Source: Adineta vaga (taxonomy: Eukaryota; Rotifera). Taken from it: a stretch of 64,000 nt of DNA. The DNA is taken from NCBI GenBank assembly GCA_021613535.1, contig CP075492.1:9982001-10046000 (forward strand), read 5' to 3'. This document shows positions 50,101 through 62,916 of this stretch, piece by piece. Position numbers and translations under genes: made by a program. The notes beneath the pieces were generated by a model. That model made no database searches. It was given only the letters and a program-made list of their open reading frames with translations, and was not told the origin of the DNA. Position 1 is the first letter of the stretch. Every line of letters begins with the position of its first letter.

Positions 50101-51764
50101 TTGAAGAACGATCTAATTTCTTTTTCAATATTCTATAGATTGATCGAAGTAGAATTGGTGTTAAACATGCAAGAATAACAAATATTGCTGCCATGATTAC
50201 TTGACTACCTTCTTGACTAACTACAAAAAAGATTGATTAAGAAAATTAAAAAAAACTTTTTTTTCTTACTTGATCGACATCGATCTCCTCCATAAAGAAA
50301 ATAACATTCGCAACGAAATTGTCCATCATCTGTATTTACACATCGACCATGTTTACCACAGATATCATTCAATGAACTACAGCGATCAACAACTGCAAAG
50401 AAAGAACGACAAACCTTCTATAGATTAAAACAATGAATTGATGAAAACAACAATCAAACCTTTTTCACAAATAAAATTCAATTTTCGATCGCATACATCA
50501 ACATTCATGCATAATCGTCCACGACGAGCACGATCAAGAATACCGCATGAACGATGACGAGGTTCAATTGGTAATCGATCTTCACAGAGATCGGCTTCAC
50601 TATAATATGTATAGTCTGATAAAGCTCGACCATTAATCCAAGACCACGATTCTAAGAAATATAAATTTTCATTTCGAAAATACAAATAGATTCTCTCTTT
50701 TTTTTTACCATTGAAATAATGAAATCCGACATAGAAATCATCTCGTACATCAGTTAGATTTCTTGCAATATAATCAAATTCATTATCACTATCAATAACA
50801 ACAAGATCTGCACGAAATCTTGCACATTCTTGACGTGCTTCAGTCCATGAACGTTTAATTGGAAATTTCCAATAACAAGATGCAGCAAAATATTGCCATG
50901 CTATTGGACATTGAGCTAGGAAAAGAATAGATACGATAATTAATACTGTCCATTAAAGAGAACAGTTACAATTGCTAATTGATTAGTTGACACCCTTCAT
51001 GATTCCCTTATGAAATCTTTCATAACTATACATTTTAAATGAATCGTTTCGAATTTCAAGACATAACAAACATGATCGGATTGGATCTGTCATTGTCTCT
51101 GATTGTTACTCGTTTAAAACGAATAAAAAATAAAACTAAAATGTACTTGAAGGATAATATTCATTTATCACATGTGAATCTGTATAACAATAATAGTCTT
51201 CGTACTCAATCAAGGTATATGAAAGCGTGTCTGATGATTTCTTTCGTATGTATAATTGTTCAGACAAGTGTCTATATAGGTATATATATATATGTAATAT
51301 GTTACATTGAACCTCTTAATGTATATATACTAGACATAAAATATTTTGACCATCATCTTATCGTTGTATGAACGATAATTGACTTTGAAAATGCATTGTC
51401 GCGGGTCGGAGGACATACAGTGTTTGTCGCGTGTATATCTCAAGATCGACTATCTTTGTCTTTCATATTTTCAATACATATATATAAACGTTTATATACA
51501 ATGAGACGATACTTTTAGATTAATGATTGAGATGAAAGAGAAATCTAACTGAAGACACACAACATGAAACATTATTTATAGTTGATTATTGACTTAAAAG
51601 ATTTCTTTCGATTGACACTTACATTTTTCTTGAATTTTTTCAGTGATTTTTTCTTTGGCTTTTGTTTTCAATTTTCGAAATCGATTCTTCCAATTATCCG
51701 AAGATGTATTCGAAGAAATCATTGTTATTAATACCAAAAGAAGTAAAATCGATCGTATCAACAT
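47139..51764 (-). CDS. STRA6-like receptor with C-type lectin and EGF ectodomain
   Basis: Eight or more exons form one continuous frame; junction phases agree at every join I checked. Exon 51624-51764: signal peptide MLIRSILLLLVLITMISS and a basic segment. Exons 50709-50915 and 50460-50651: C-type lectin domain (CPIAWQYFAASCYW, ESWSWINGRAL, CDRKLNFICEK). Exon near 50270-50395: one EGF module with six Cys (CSSLNDICGKHGRC, FRCECYFLYGGDRC). Exon near 50050-50220: a membrane helix (VIMAAIFVILACLTPILL). Then a multipass STRA6/RBP-receptor domain of about 800 residues ends with GRNLERLDQGYATYVTFIH, MEIIHGHPLL and a cytosolic tail. STRA6 proteins exchange retinol with binding proteins at the plasma membrane; ligand here is unknown. 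No classic EPN/QPD sugar-binding motif is visible in the lectin domain. Confidence 0.82.
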
Positions 51765-54700
51765 TTTTTGACGTTGTTAGATAAAATCGGATATCTAAAA
51801 AGGTCAAGATTGGAAACAACTGAAAATAAGAGAAAGGGCATGCATCATGTATTGATAAGAAAGTGACGACATCATATGACAGCATAAGAAAATACAATGA
51901 AGTGAATCTAAAGATGACTTAGGAGAAAAGAGATTCACCTACCTTACAACCAAGTGTCTCGTCGAATAATGATGAGCTCATAATCATAATCGTAATTTAT
52001 GACGCGCTCGATATGTCCCTTGTCTTTCCTCTTCTCTCCTTTTCTGTCTGTCTCGCATCTGGTTTCAGTTTTGTGATATCACCTATTTCTTTTTTTTCTC
52101 CCTCTTTTCCCTTTGTATATTCGATGGTCTACACATATCCGATTAATTAGAAAAAGTTCACTCTGTATGTGTGTATATATCTATATGCATCCACTTACAT
52201 AAAACAATTCGACTACTGCATATGGATATATTCAGGTGAGAAAAAGACCTTTTAGCAAGTACCAAAAATAAATGGTTCACTCATGATTTATACGCTTAAT
52301 TCGAGCTATTTGGTCAAGGTAAAAAAAATGAAGAGAAAAAAGACGGAAATTCTACTCACTATTTTCAATAAAGATATCTAATAAAAAGCATTGTCGAACA
52401 TCGTTATGATGAGATATCTAACACGTTTTGATGGACAGCACAAACAGTGTCTGGTCTGTAGCGGTATCCTCGAGGCTAAATGCACCTTAATTGGCTGTGC
52501 CATCGATCATACAATAGAAAAAGAGAGAAACGAGAGAGAGAGAGAGAGAGAGAAAGAAGGAGAAAAGAAGATATTCAATTGGAGAAGAAGAGAAAGAGAA
52601 CAAGTGTGTATGTGTCTTAATGATAATAGAGTTTGACAACGGCATGTTCATTCAAGTAACATTACTGATTGATCAGAAAAGAGGAAAAAAAGCATTTGAT
52701 AGATCATTATGACTTGTCTCCTATGCTTTTAAAAATGAATATCAAATCTTATTCATAACATGAGTAGAGATAACTCATTGTGCATCTACATATGAGCAAA
52801 GAGACCGCTCTCATTAATCTTATTCATCATTTAGTAAGAAAGATTCCAGACTTGGTAATATACATCTAAGCACTTGTTTGGTATTTGCGAGAAGATAAGA
52901 AAGAGAAGCGCTCATCTACCTCCGCACATACACACACTGATTGTGTTCATTGACCATGAATGACGTTAGACACAGGGTCAAATCTTCTATCAAATATCGA
53001 TCAATCGATCAATCCAATTAAATTCTTGTTCATCTTATTTTATGACAATAATAATCTCCTCTTGAAAAACAAGTGTCTCGACAAGACATGTGGTTATAAA
53101 CAATTTCAAGATCATATCTTTCAATCAGATAAAAAATCACTGCAAAAGGCACAAATCTGTTTATTCAAGATTTCTCCTGTGGGTACTTACTTTTCCCTCT
53201 TCTAACAGAAATCAAAGTTAGAAAGAAAGAGAGAAAGAAAAAGAAATGACTTTTCTTTTGAGCTAAGCAACAGGTGGAGAGTCTCTCTTTCGATGTCTCA
53301 ATTATATAAATATTGAACGATAAAGAAGACGAAGAAAAAGAAAAGAAAGATACTTGAACATAGTTGAAACTTTATTGGATTGTAATGAAGCGCATCGAAT
53401 GATCAAGCTGGTGCGTTAACTAAGTTGCACAACTGGATACCTTTGAAGAAGAACTACATATACACCTGCTTATTGATGAACTAGACAAACACTTTCTTTT
53501 ACTTTTATTATCACTGATCTGATTTTCTTCTTCTTCTTCTGCGTGTGAGTGAGAGGTGATGATGAGGCCCTTCGACACAATGCACTATAAGTTAGAGATA
53601 GCATTCCATTGACATTGAATAAAGTACCAGCCCTCTTCTTTTCGACAATTGAGCGCTATTAAGATAGCAGCAAACTATACACATGATGAGTTGAAGATAA
53701 GACCAATTGGACATATCACTTTATTTCATGGTCAGAATAAGTGTGACCAACAAATCGTTTTGTCTCTTGTTCTTTACTTTTCCTCCATAATCATATATTG
53801 ATCAGCTCAGTGAATCGTTTCACGTCGTGTACATGCATGGATGTATGTATGTATATATGTTATAGGCAATTAACAACAGGTCAAGAAACAATAAAAATAA
53901 CAACACGGATATTTACATATTAGACTCAAGTAATGATTATCATCAAATATGATTGAACATTGACAATGAAAATTGGATATTTTACTTCATTTTCTTTCTA
54001 TTTCTTCTAACAATCAAGTAGAAGATAATTATTTGTTCATTTAATTTCCATAAATTACATTGGCAAAATGAAAATTTGTAGTACATATTCATGATGAATT
54101 ACATCATAAGAATATGTTTCTATTCATGGTCGGTTTATTCTAAATTGGTTCATTTACTATCATTGAGAAGGAAGAAAAACGAGGAGTAATCATAATTTAA
54201 AAAGTTTTTCTTAAATCGGAAATGAATAAACTTCAAAGAAGTCATTTTTACATTCACTTTTCTTGGTAGCATGGTGCAGATCTTAGTACTATGCTGTTTG
54301 AACAAATCGCTCTCTAATTTTTGCTTTAAAAGAAGATATTTTGACTACTTTTTTACTCTGTATTTGATTACCGTGAACAGGGCGTTCCGTTTGAGAAAAA
54401 AAATAAGAACAATAGGGTGTGAAGCAAAAGAAGAAAAAGAAAACAAGAGCACACACGCACACAAAAACGTACATAAACATGATATGAACAAAAACCAAAC
54501 GACGGATGATAATAATCTGTTTCGTCAGTCTCATTGACGGATCGTGTATGGCTATTGTTTCTTTCTCGTAAAAACAATATGTTCTTCATCTTTTGGTTGC
54601 AAACTATGCAATTATTGAGCGAGTTAAATAAGAAAAAAACAAAACAAAAACAAATAAAGAGAAATTAATCAGAGAAGACTAGATAATGAATATTTTGTTT

Positions 54701-54808
54701 GAATCGTTTCTTTTTTTTTTGATATCTATAATCTAAAAATATGACAATGAGAATATGTGGATGAAGAAATATGGTGTTTGAAACTTGCAATATTAATATG
54801 GAACTTAA
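51765..54808. other. 3-kb gene-free region
   Basis: The longest stretch without a supported gene. It has a (GA)n microsatellite at 52532-52553, TATA-rich tracts and purine-rich patches. Short open frames overlap these simple repeats and lack conserved motifs. It may hold regulatory DNA for the receptor or MAP7 genes, or non-coding transcripts; nothing specific can be shown. Confidence 0.5.
52532..52553. repeat. (GA)n microsatellite
   Basis: About eleven GA units in the gene-free region, within a longer purine-rich segment. Confidence 0.8.
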
Positions 54809-57800
54809 TTATTGAGATGCTGTTGCTGTTTCTCTTGGACGATCATGATAAGAATTTAAATTTGTTGACGAAGGTAAACTTAAATGAATGAAGAAAAACA
54901 AAATGAAATGAATTTTCAATAAAGTTGACTTACTGTAGATCATTATGACCATTAGTCGTTGTATTAATTCTTGAAGTTTCGTGATGATCAACATTTGAAA
55001 GATTGTTTGATGTTGATGATAGTCCAATCGATACGGATTCTTCGATCATACTTTCAGTCATTATCTGTGATGCTGTCATACTTGTTTGTACTAAATTATC
55101 GGTTGATCGAGTATTTCGTGCTTTATTCAGGAGACTTTGTATTAATGGTGATTTAAATCTATAGAAATAATAAAGAATTTTCAAATGATATTGAATTGTT
55201 TTCTTCAATAAGACATTACTTTGATGTATCAATGGTACTTGTGGTAAGAGTTGATGATACCATTGGATCATGATTGAGTAAGAAATTGTCGGTGGATGCA
55301 GATGTAGGAAAGTGAGTATCTGATATAGAATGTGGTAACGAAGATTTGATCATACCGGTTGGAGATGAGATATTATTGCTTTGATCATGTCCATTTATTT
55401 GTTCGACGGCTGGTTTATTTGAATTGTTTTCCTGCTAGATGAGAATAGAAGACTTTTCAAATCTTGTATCAACGAAAAATACTATGTACGAAACAATTAT
55501 TTAGAATGTTTAGCTAAGTTTATTAGTAATAGATTTTGTTTAGTATTATTGTAAATCATGATTCTTGAAGAAGGTTAAAGTTTTAATCTTGTTCTTAGAT
55601 GGAAGAGAGAATCTATCTATTCATTCTGTTTAAACTTTTAATCCTCTGATTTAGAAAAGAGTTAAGCTTTTTTCATTCAGTTTTAATCTAGAAAAATTAC
55701 TTTAGAAGTTGGAGAAACCTGTCTTGTACGTCTCATAATTAAATCGAGCCGTTTTTTCCGTTCATTTCTTTCTTCTTCTTCTTTTTTAGCTCGTTCTTGT
55801 CGTTCACGATTTAAACGTTCAGTTTCTTCAGCTTGCTTTCTTTCTAATTCTTCACGTTGCTGTTGTAAACGTTGTTCTTCTTGTCGTTTTAATTCATTTT
55901 CACGTTCTCGTTCTTCAATAGCACGTTGTAAACGTTCTTGTTCAGCGCGACGTTGTTCTTCAACAAATCGTATTTGTTCTTGTTCACGTTCAAATTCTTC
56001 TAATTCTAATTGACGTTTTTGTTCCTCTTCACGCTGACGCTCTAATTCTAAACGTTGTTGTGCTTCACGAATTTTTTGATTTAATTTACGTTGATATTCT
56101 TGTTCATCCATCGTTGGTTGTTCTCGTTTGATAGGATTAATCGGCTCAGAAATTGTATCTGAATCAATTGGTTCAGAAGAGTTTTCTTCATTCACCGGTA
56201 GAATTTCTTCTTCATGATTTGTGGACACTAATGGATTTTCAGATGTTAATTTTAATTTTGATGGTGATTCTGTTCTTGGTGCTACTGGTATTGTTGTTGA
56301 TGTCACAGGACGACGTTTAGTCATTGTTGCTGTTGCGGATGATAGTGACGAAGATGAATGTGAAGTAGTCATCAGAGAACGTTGTGTAGGAGCACGAGAC
56401 TGAGATGCAGTATGCGGAAGTGGTTTTGTTGAAGATGGTGGCATTTTAGATTGAGTTGTAGCACGATGTGAGACTGATTTCTGTGTTGATGTATGATCAG
56501 ATCTATGAATATCATCTGCTGTTGGAGATGTTCGAGATTCATTAGTGGAAGTTGGTACAGTTGCTGGACGTGAAGGCTGACGCTACAAATAAATTGGGGC
56601 ATGTATGTATTTTATAATCGATTTCTTATGTACATACCCTTCGAGTATTTGAAGAACTTGTAGAAATCGATGATGTTGTTAAACGCAATTGATGACTCGA
56701 TCTTGACAATGGCATTCCATTAGAGTGTGCTGTTGCTGCTGCTGCTGCGGCTGATGTTGTCGTTGCACCAATATGTATTGATTGAGTCATAGGATTTACT
56801 TTAGGTTTAGCTAAACGACGAATAGTTTCATTTAGATGTTGACGATTTGTATTCGTTAATCGACGTTGAGATTCGCCATTTATCGGTACAGTAGGATTGA
56901 GTGCTTCTTCTCGAGCTAAATATAACAAAAAAAAGATAAGTTTAGAAAGGAATGAGAAAAATATTTTTTGTTAAGCAATATAATTGGTGATATATTGAAA
57001 GCCAAGCAAGAAAAATTAAGAAAAAAAGGAAACATGTATGCAACATGAACATGCCTACACCAAATTCAAACGAAAGCTGACAAAAAAAACTGAATTAGGG
57101 GAAAAGTTAGAATACCTCGAGCAGCTCGAGGGCACCGTTCAGCACTGTGACTTATACGTGATCGACATGTTGCTGTAAATGTCGAACGCATAAAATTTGA
57201 GCTATTATGGTTACGATTATCACCGGTCTTTAACCAATAAGCGTGAGACGTTGGCAGTGGTCGCTTTTGACTACGTGCCGATGAAATAGGCGTACCTGAA
57301 CTCTCGTCATTTGGCGAATGACTTTGATTTTCATCAATCGAATTAAGTTGATGGGAACTGATCACAACTACAAGTGGAGAGAGAAGAATGAAAGAAAGAA
57401 AGAAAGAAAGATAGAAAGCATAACTAAAAAACATCTTCGATGAACAAACATACTCTACACAAAGGATTACTAATAAAATTCTTACAAAAGAAAAAGAAGG
57501 AAAAGTCGTCATTTAAACTTACTATTTGAATTATCATCTGAAAAATCATGTAATTCTCGTCGGTTGTTCATATCTATTTAAATAGAAGCCATATTTTTTC
57601 TTTCAGTTCAATTTTCTTATATATATATATATATATATGAACATACCATGATGATTTGTACGTGAACGTGAAGCTGAAGTAGCACGCCGAGTGGAGAGTA
57701 CATCTGTCGACGCACTCATTACAGAATCAGGTTTATGTGGCACAGTAGTTGTTCTAAACGAGTAAATGATATTCTTAAATGAATTTAGTGTTCCAATGAT

Positions 57801-60800
57801 CTCTTGAATTACTTAAGATTCTGTTGAACTCGTTGTTCTCGTTCTTTTTCACGACGTAATAATTCATCAATTTTTGCCTAAAATAGAAAGATTCAACCTT
57901 ACAACAAAAAGCATGAATTCCAAAACTTCATTCGTACTTTAGCTTCTTCTTCGCGTTTTTTTCGTCGTTCTTCTACTTGTGATCGATGATCAGTATCACG
58001 ATTACGTAATTGTAACCATTTTTTTACTCGTTCTAATTGTTGTTGTTGCCTAAAAATAATAAGCATGATATATTAACATAGCTAAGCATTCTTTCGTATT
58101 TTCCGTATTTTTTTTCTCCTCATTTGTATCGAGCAATTTCTCGTAATGTTGTTCTTCCTATTCAATACGCATCAATCACTGAAAATAAGAAGCAACAATG
58201 GATTTTCTTCGCTTCATAGCTAATCCAGCAAAGAAATAAGAAAAAGTCTTTTCGTTCTGTGATTGAGAAATCTTTTATCGATAAGAAAGAAAAAGAAATG
58301 TTTTCGTCTCATTGTTCTAAGATAACGATGTCAAACTCGTCCCTAATGTCGATAACAACTAATGATTAAGCCTGCAGCTATTCAGAACAACTTGTAAACA
58401 ATCAATTGTTTGATCAATACAAATCAAAGTAAGATCTGCAGAAAATCCAATGAAACATCTAACGAATCGTTGTGAGCAATGAAGTATAAAGACAAAGTCT
58501 ACAAAATTATCATACAGTTCATTATTCGGTATAATCGCTCGTTAAAAAACTAAAGATTCGATTTCTTTTCTAATTGTTGACGTAAAGAAAAAGGTGAAAG
58601 ACGCATGATTAATTTTTCTTTAGAAATCATTAAAAAAAATTTCGAAATATTATGTAATATGGAATATCAGTAGGGAGTGTCATTAATAATCACTTACCAC
58701 TTTTGTTCTTTTTTTCGCAGCTGTTCTTGAAATTTTTGTAAACGTAATACTTCAGCTTCTTCTTTCTTTTGTTTCACTAATTTAATATGTTCATCGAGAG
58801 CAAGAGATCGAAGACCTAGAAATGAGAGTTTTAATGAAAGAAAATTGTTTTTCATCGAAGAAAAATTACCATTGGTTGTAGATTTTATTGTGGACATTTT
58901 ACTACTGACTTTTGATGTTTCTGCTGATGTTGGCCGTTCAGTTTTATTGGGACTATTATTATTATTATTATTATTGCTATTGTTATGATTTTGTTCACCG
59001 TGAGTCAAAGAATCCTGAGATATACTGTCTATAAATAAAAGAAAGAAAAATGTTTTATTATTAATGATTTATTATTATTGTGCTGATTTTATTTCCGATA
59101 CTAATCGCGCACTTATGAATATATATATATATATATGATTATATGTATACAATAAAAACGAGAGAATTCTTGAAATATAATCAACTCGTTCTAAACGATC
59201 AAAAAGGTGAGAAAGAAAAAAGGCATTCACACTCTCGTTCATTCTGCTTAACAACTGCCGCCGTCATGATGTCGACCATATTTTGTTGTATATTCTGTTT
59301 CCTCTTCATCATAATCGATACTATAAATTGATTTTTCACCACCACCACCGTCATAGATACTTTGAGTTGTACGACAATTATTTCCTGTTTCATCCATGTA
59401 GTATTCACTTGATTGATAATCAGGCATTGATGGTGAAGGTCGATGTTGACGACGTCGATGCCGACGATTCCCTATTGTACTTGTTGGCGTATTGGATGAT
59501 GTATGGGATTGTTGATGTGAATCACTTGGTGAACAAAATAATAGTTTACTAGCTTCACAACAGAATAGAAAGGCAACATTTGCATTCGTTTTTAAACGTT
59601 GAATGCAATTGGGTTGTTTAATTCTTAGACAATAGACTATAAGAATTAGAATTGTTAAAGAAACAAGTACAAGAAGAATAATAAGAAGAGTATTGGATGT
59701 TGATGATGATGATGATGATAAACGAACTTTTTGATCCGATGTTAGAACTGATGCCTGAGTTGCACTGACAAATGTTCGATTGTTTATTGATAAAGTTTGT
59801 TTTGAATTTGCTTGAGAATCAATATTCGCTAATGATAATATACGTAACCATTCTTCATCATCAGATGATGAAGTTGATGCACTTATTGTCTTGGACATTT
59901 CTGTAGTTGTAGTTGTTGCTATCGTCGTGGTAGTAGTTTTTGATCGTTTTGGTTTCTTGATTTTCGATGTTTTAACTACAATAGTAGTAGTTAAAGTCTC
60001 TTCTTCGATTACTTCTTCTGCTTCTTCTGCTTCTTCTTCTTCTTCTTCTTCTTCGTCTGGTGGTGGTTGTTCTTCACCAGTCTCTTCTTCGGTTATTTCT
60101 TCTTCATTATCAGCAATATTCGTCGTATCGTCCATTTCAACAGGATCTTCTTGTTTTACGACTGGTTGATGTCGAATCAAATCTAATCGACTCAATTTAC
60201 TTCCACGTTGCATACTAATTGTTGTTACTTTTCGTTTTTTTGTAACTAGTGGTATTGTTGTACTGGCAATCGTTGTTGTGGTTATTGGTGTTGGTATTGT
60301 TGTTTGTCGTCGTCCCCAATTACAAATAATTTGTACATGATGATCTTTTTTCATCGGACTAGCTTTTAATTCAAAATAAAAGAATAATTCTGAGAAAGGA
60401 TCATTTTTCACATAAGTTAAAGTAAAATTATGTGAACCAGAACCAAATAAAGCAATATTATTTGTCGGTAACATATCCATACATTTTCTTTCCGAACGAG
60501 AAATAGCAATTTCAAGAAATGTTGTTTTTTTACATTCAAGATCAAACGATGATTTTGGCAAAATCAAAGACTTTAATAATGCATGTTGACGATTCATTTC
60601 ACGAGCTTGTAGTAAAACTTGACCATTCGGTATTGATGAACGTACTTTACAATGACAACGATTATACGGTCGATCTTTTGAATAAGTATGACTTAAATGT
60701 ATCGTTGAACCTTCTTCTTTCCAAGTATCACAAATGTCTTTGGAATCAGGTATGCAACCAAAATTCACTTGAACATAATTAAAATCTGGACAACTTGGAA

Positions 60801-61949
60801 CGCCTGGTGTTGTGATCGATGATGAAAGCATCTCATTCTTTGTTAAATTAATTGAACATGTTTGTTTTCCATTACATGAAAGTATATTATGACTGGCACC
60901 TTCTTGTATACAATCATAGATACTAAAGTGACATTCTTGTAAAATAGTTTGTTTTGTATAACCATAGATGATTCGAACGATTTGAATATGTTCATATTGT
61001 GAACAACGAAGATTTAAATGAACAGCATTGGTTTGTTGTATACAGGCACTTTCGAAATGTAATGTCTCAACATTTGCATTTATGAAATGAATTGATGAAA
61101 AAGATAGGAAATGGAATACGATGAGTAGAAAGATCATGATTGAAGTTTAGATAGATTTATGCAAGTTATGAGAGACAACGACAACAAGTTGTATTTGTCA
61201 TTTTGTCGACAATCGACGACGGGACGAGGTCGGTGTGTTGACAAATAGATGAACATCAGAAGAAATAGACAAGAGAGATAGAGAGAAGAAATAGTTAATC
61301 TCGAGTAAAAAAAACGAATAAGATAAAACACTTTCACGTACTAAAAGGCAATCCTTTGATGGTGATTCTTATGCAACAATATACAGTCAATGGAATACCA
61401 CATTTCGAAAAGATACCTTTAATTGAAGGTCTTATTTCTTAACTAATTCTTTTGATAATATAAATTCAACATTAGAAGAAGAAAAAAAGAAGGAATTCTT
61501 ATGAACGTGTTTTACTTACGATTTAATTCACCTTGTTCGTCATTATTTTGTGGTAATTTGTCAATGTTCGTGTCGATTATATACACTGAATCTGTTGTTG
61601 AATCATTATCTGAGATCGGATAGGTATCTATATGTACATAGAAGAGAAGAAAAAAAAAAGAATGTAGGAGGTATATGCAAGGTGAATAAGAATATTTCTT
61701 TTCATTTTACCCCCTTCAATTATTCTTGTCATTGACAATGTAAGTCCTTCGACACAATCATTTGATGAAATTTCTATTAAAAAACGATGAAATTGCAAGT
61801 ATTCAAAATTTGATTTCTTTACCATGATGATCATTAGTTGGTATATTTATTAAATTTTCTTTTGTAAAGAAAGAAAGAAAGAGAGAGAGAAAAAGTTCAA
61901 AACCAATCATTGAACAAAATGAGATTTTATATTTACCTTGGTTTTCCAT
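54809..61949 (-). CDS. MAP7: MAP7/ensconsin-like microtubule-associated protein
   Basis: Fifteen or so exons. Short 5' exons (from MENQ at 61949, then pieces to 61518) encode an acidic N terminus; the phase C|AC across the 2.5-kb intron joins them to HSISQDSLTH at 59029. Next come helical microtubule-binding segments (LVKQKKEEAEVLRLQKFQEQ, LERVKKWLQLRNRD, EERRKKREEEAKAKIDELL), Ser/Arg-rich linkers with SHSAERCPRA, and the long charged MAP7 coiled coil encoded at about 55690-56130, ending ERKKRLDLIMRRTRQ as in MAP7. The tail ends ETATASQ. Family proteins bind microtubules and recruit kinesin-1. A separate intronless gene lies within the large intron on the same strand. Confidence 0.8.
59248..61137 (-). 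CDS. SUEL-lectin type I membrane protein nested in MAP7 intron
   Basis: A single uninterrupted 629-codon frame. A signal peptide (MIFLLIVFHFLSFSSIHF) is followed by a rhamnose-binding/SUEL-type lectin domain: LHLNLRCSQYEHIQIVR-like start, IIYGYT, CHFSIYDCIQEGASHNILS, CNGKQTCSINL and a closing VQVNFGC. A second Cys-containing beta-rich ectodomain follows, then Thr-rich mucin-like and Glu-rich (EEEEEEEEAEEAEE) linkers. The transmembrane helix is TLLIILLVLVSLTILILIVYCL, followed by a cytosolic tail with a Cys cluster and Tyr sites (YQSSEYYMDE, KSIYSIDYDEEETEY). The architecture suggests an adhesion or signalling receptor, but no ortholog is recognised. It sits wholly inside the intron 59030-61518 of the MAP7 gene, same strand. 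Confidence 0.85.
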   Translation of the reverse strand: MIFLLIVFHFLSFSSIHFINANVETLHFESACIQQTNAVHLNLRCSQYEHIQIVRIIYGYTKQTILQECHFSIYDCIQEGASHNILSCNGKQTCSINLTKNEMLSSSITTPGVPSCPDFNYVQVNFGCIPDSKDICDTWKEEGSTIHLSHTYSKDRPYNRCHCKVRSSIPNGQVLLQAREMNRQHALLKSLILPKSSFDLECKKTTFLEIAISRSERKCMDMLPTNNIALFGSGSHNFTLTYVKNDPFSELFFYFELKASPMKKDHHVQIICNWGRRQTTIPTPITTTTIASTTIPLVTKKRKVTTISMQRGSKLSRLDLIRHQPVVKQEDPVEMDDTTNIADNEEEITEEETGEEQPPPDEEEEEEEEAEEAEEVIEEETLTTTIVVKTSKIKKPKRSKTTTTTIATTTTTEMSKTISASTSSSDDEEWLRILSLANIDSQANSKQTLSINNRTFVSATQASVLTSDQKVRLSSSSSSTSNTLLIILLVLVSLTILILIVYCLRIKQPNCIQRLKTNANVAFLFCCEASKLLFCSPSDSHQQSHTSSNTPTSTIGNRRHRRRQHRPSPSMPDYQSSEYYMDETGNNCRTTQSIYDGGGGEKSIYSIDYDEEETEYTTKYGRHHDGGSC

Positions 61950-62916
61950 TTTTCTTTTGTTCAAATCACTAGATAATGAAAGAAAAACATATTCATAGAG
62001 TTCATATTCATTAGTGAAGCAAAAGATATGATTACTCTTACTTTTTTTCCTTCGTCTTTATGCTTCGCTCGCTTACTCGCCGTCGTCTGTTCAACAGAGA
62101 GAGAGAGAGAGAAAGGGGAAAGAGAGAGAGCGTATGTGTGTCTCTTTACCTATATATAATCTAGAAAAAAAGAGAAGAAGAAGAAAAAGAACGAATAAGA
62201 AGGAAACGAACAACGACTCACACACAATGTGCTTCCTTTCTTCATCGTCTTTTGTATGTTACTGTGCTGAGAAAAGAGAAATGTTTCCATCCCAATGGCC
62301 CTCACACTCTATCAAGTATATGTGGAATCACGCGGAGAGAAAGGAAAGAAGAACAGCAACAACAGAAAAAAAAGTGCCAACGATGCCGGTGAGGCCAAAC
62401 ATTAGAAAAGCTTCGTCTTAACATGCGCTCAGTCAAATAACATTTGTGTTACTGTCAACGATAACAAAAAAAGAAATCAATTAGATTGAACTATTTTCAT
62501 AATGCACGTGTCACACATACCGACTAGTGATTAGAATGTCTGTCTATTGTCGAGTAAAATTTTCTAATGCATCTTTAAACTTTGCTCATAAACATAAATT
62601 AAAGATCATTAACGATAGATTTAACTATGATGAGAGTAGAACAGAGAAAAATCCATTGATCAAATCCATATATATTTATATATATATATACATATGCGTG
62701 TGTGTATATACATTTGATGTTAAATTCGATCGCGAGATGAAAGTCACACTAATCCTTCATTTTTCATTTATCTTGACTTTTGATATCAATAAAAAACGTA
62801 TCGTTCACAATGTCAAGCAATTTCATGTATATAATCTAAAACAAAACAAGAAAAAAAAACATTTTATATCGTTATTTCTTTTACATCACGGAAGAATATT
62901 TCTCTCTTTTTTTTCT
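61950..62916. other. Intergenic with GA and AT repeats
   Basis: 967 bases upstream of MAP7 and downstream of AAMP. It contains a (GA)n run near 62094-62113 and an AT/GT-rich tract near 62669-62712. Open frames here are low complexity and unsupported. Confidence 0.5.

Noticed and set aside
52391-52636. Possible small gene over a GA repeat
   Set aside because: Half of the frame is Glu/Arg encoded by the microsatellite; no conserved feature.
59891-60169. Val/Ser-rich + strand frame opposite the SUEL-lectin gene
   Set aside because: Produced by Thr and Glu codon repeats read in reverse; no independent support.
62134-62421. Possible small Lys/Arg-rich protein gene upstream of MAP7
   Set aside because: Low complexity, purine-rich, no domain or start context; likely upstream non-coding sequence.
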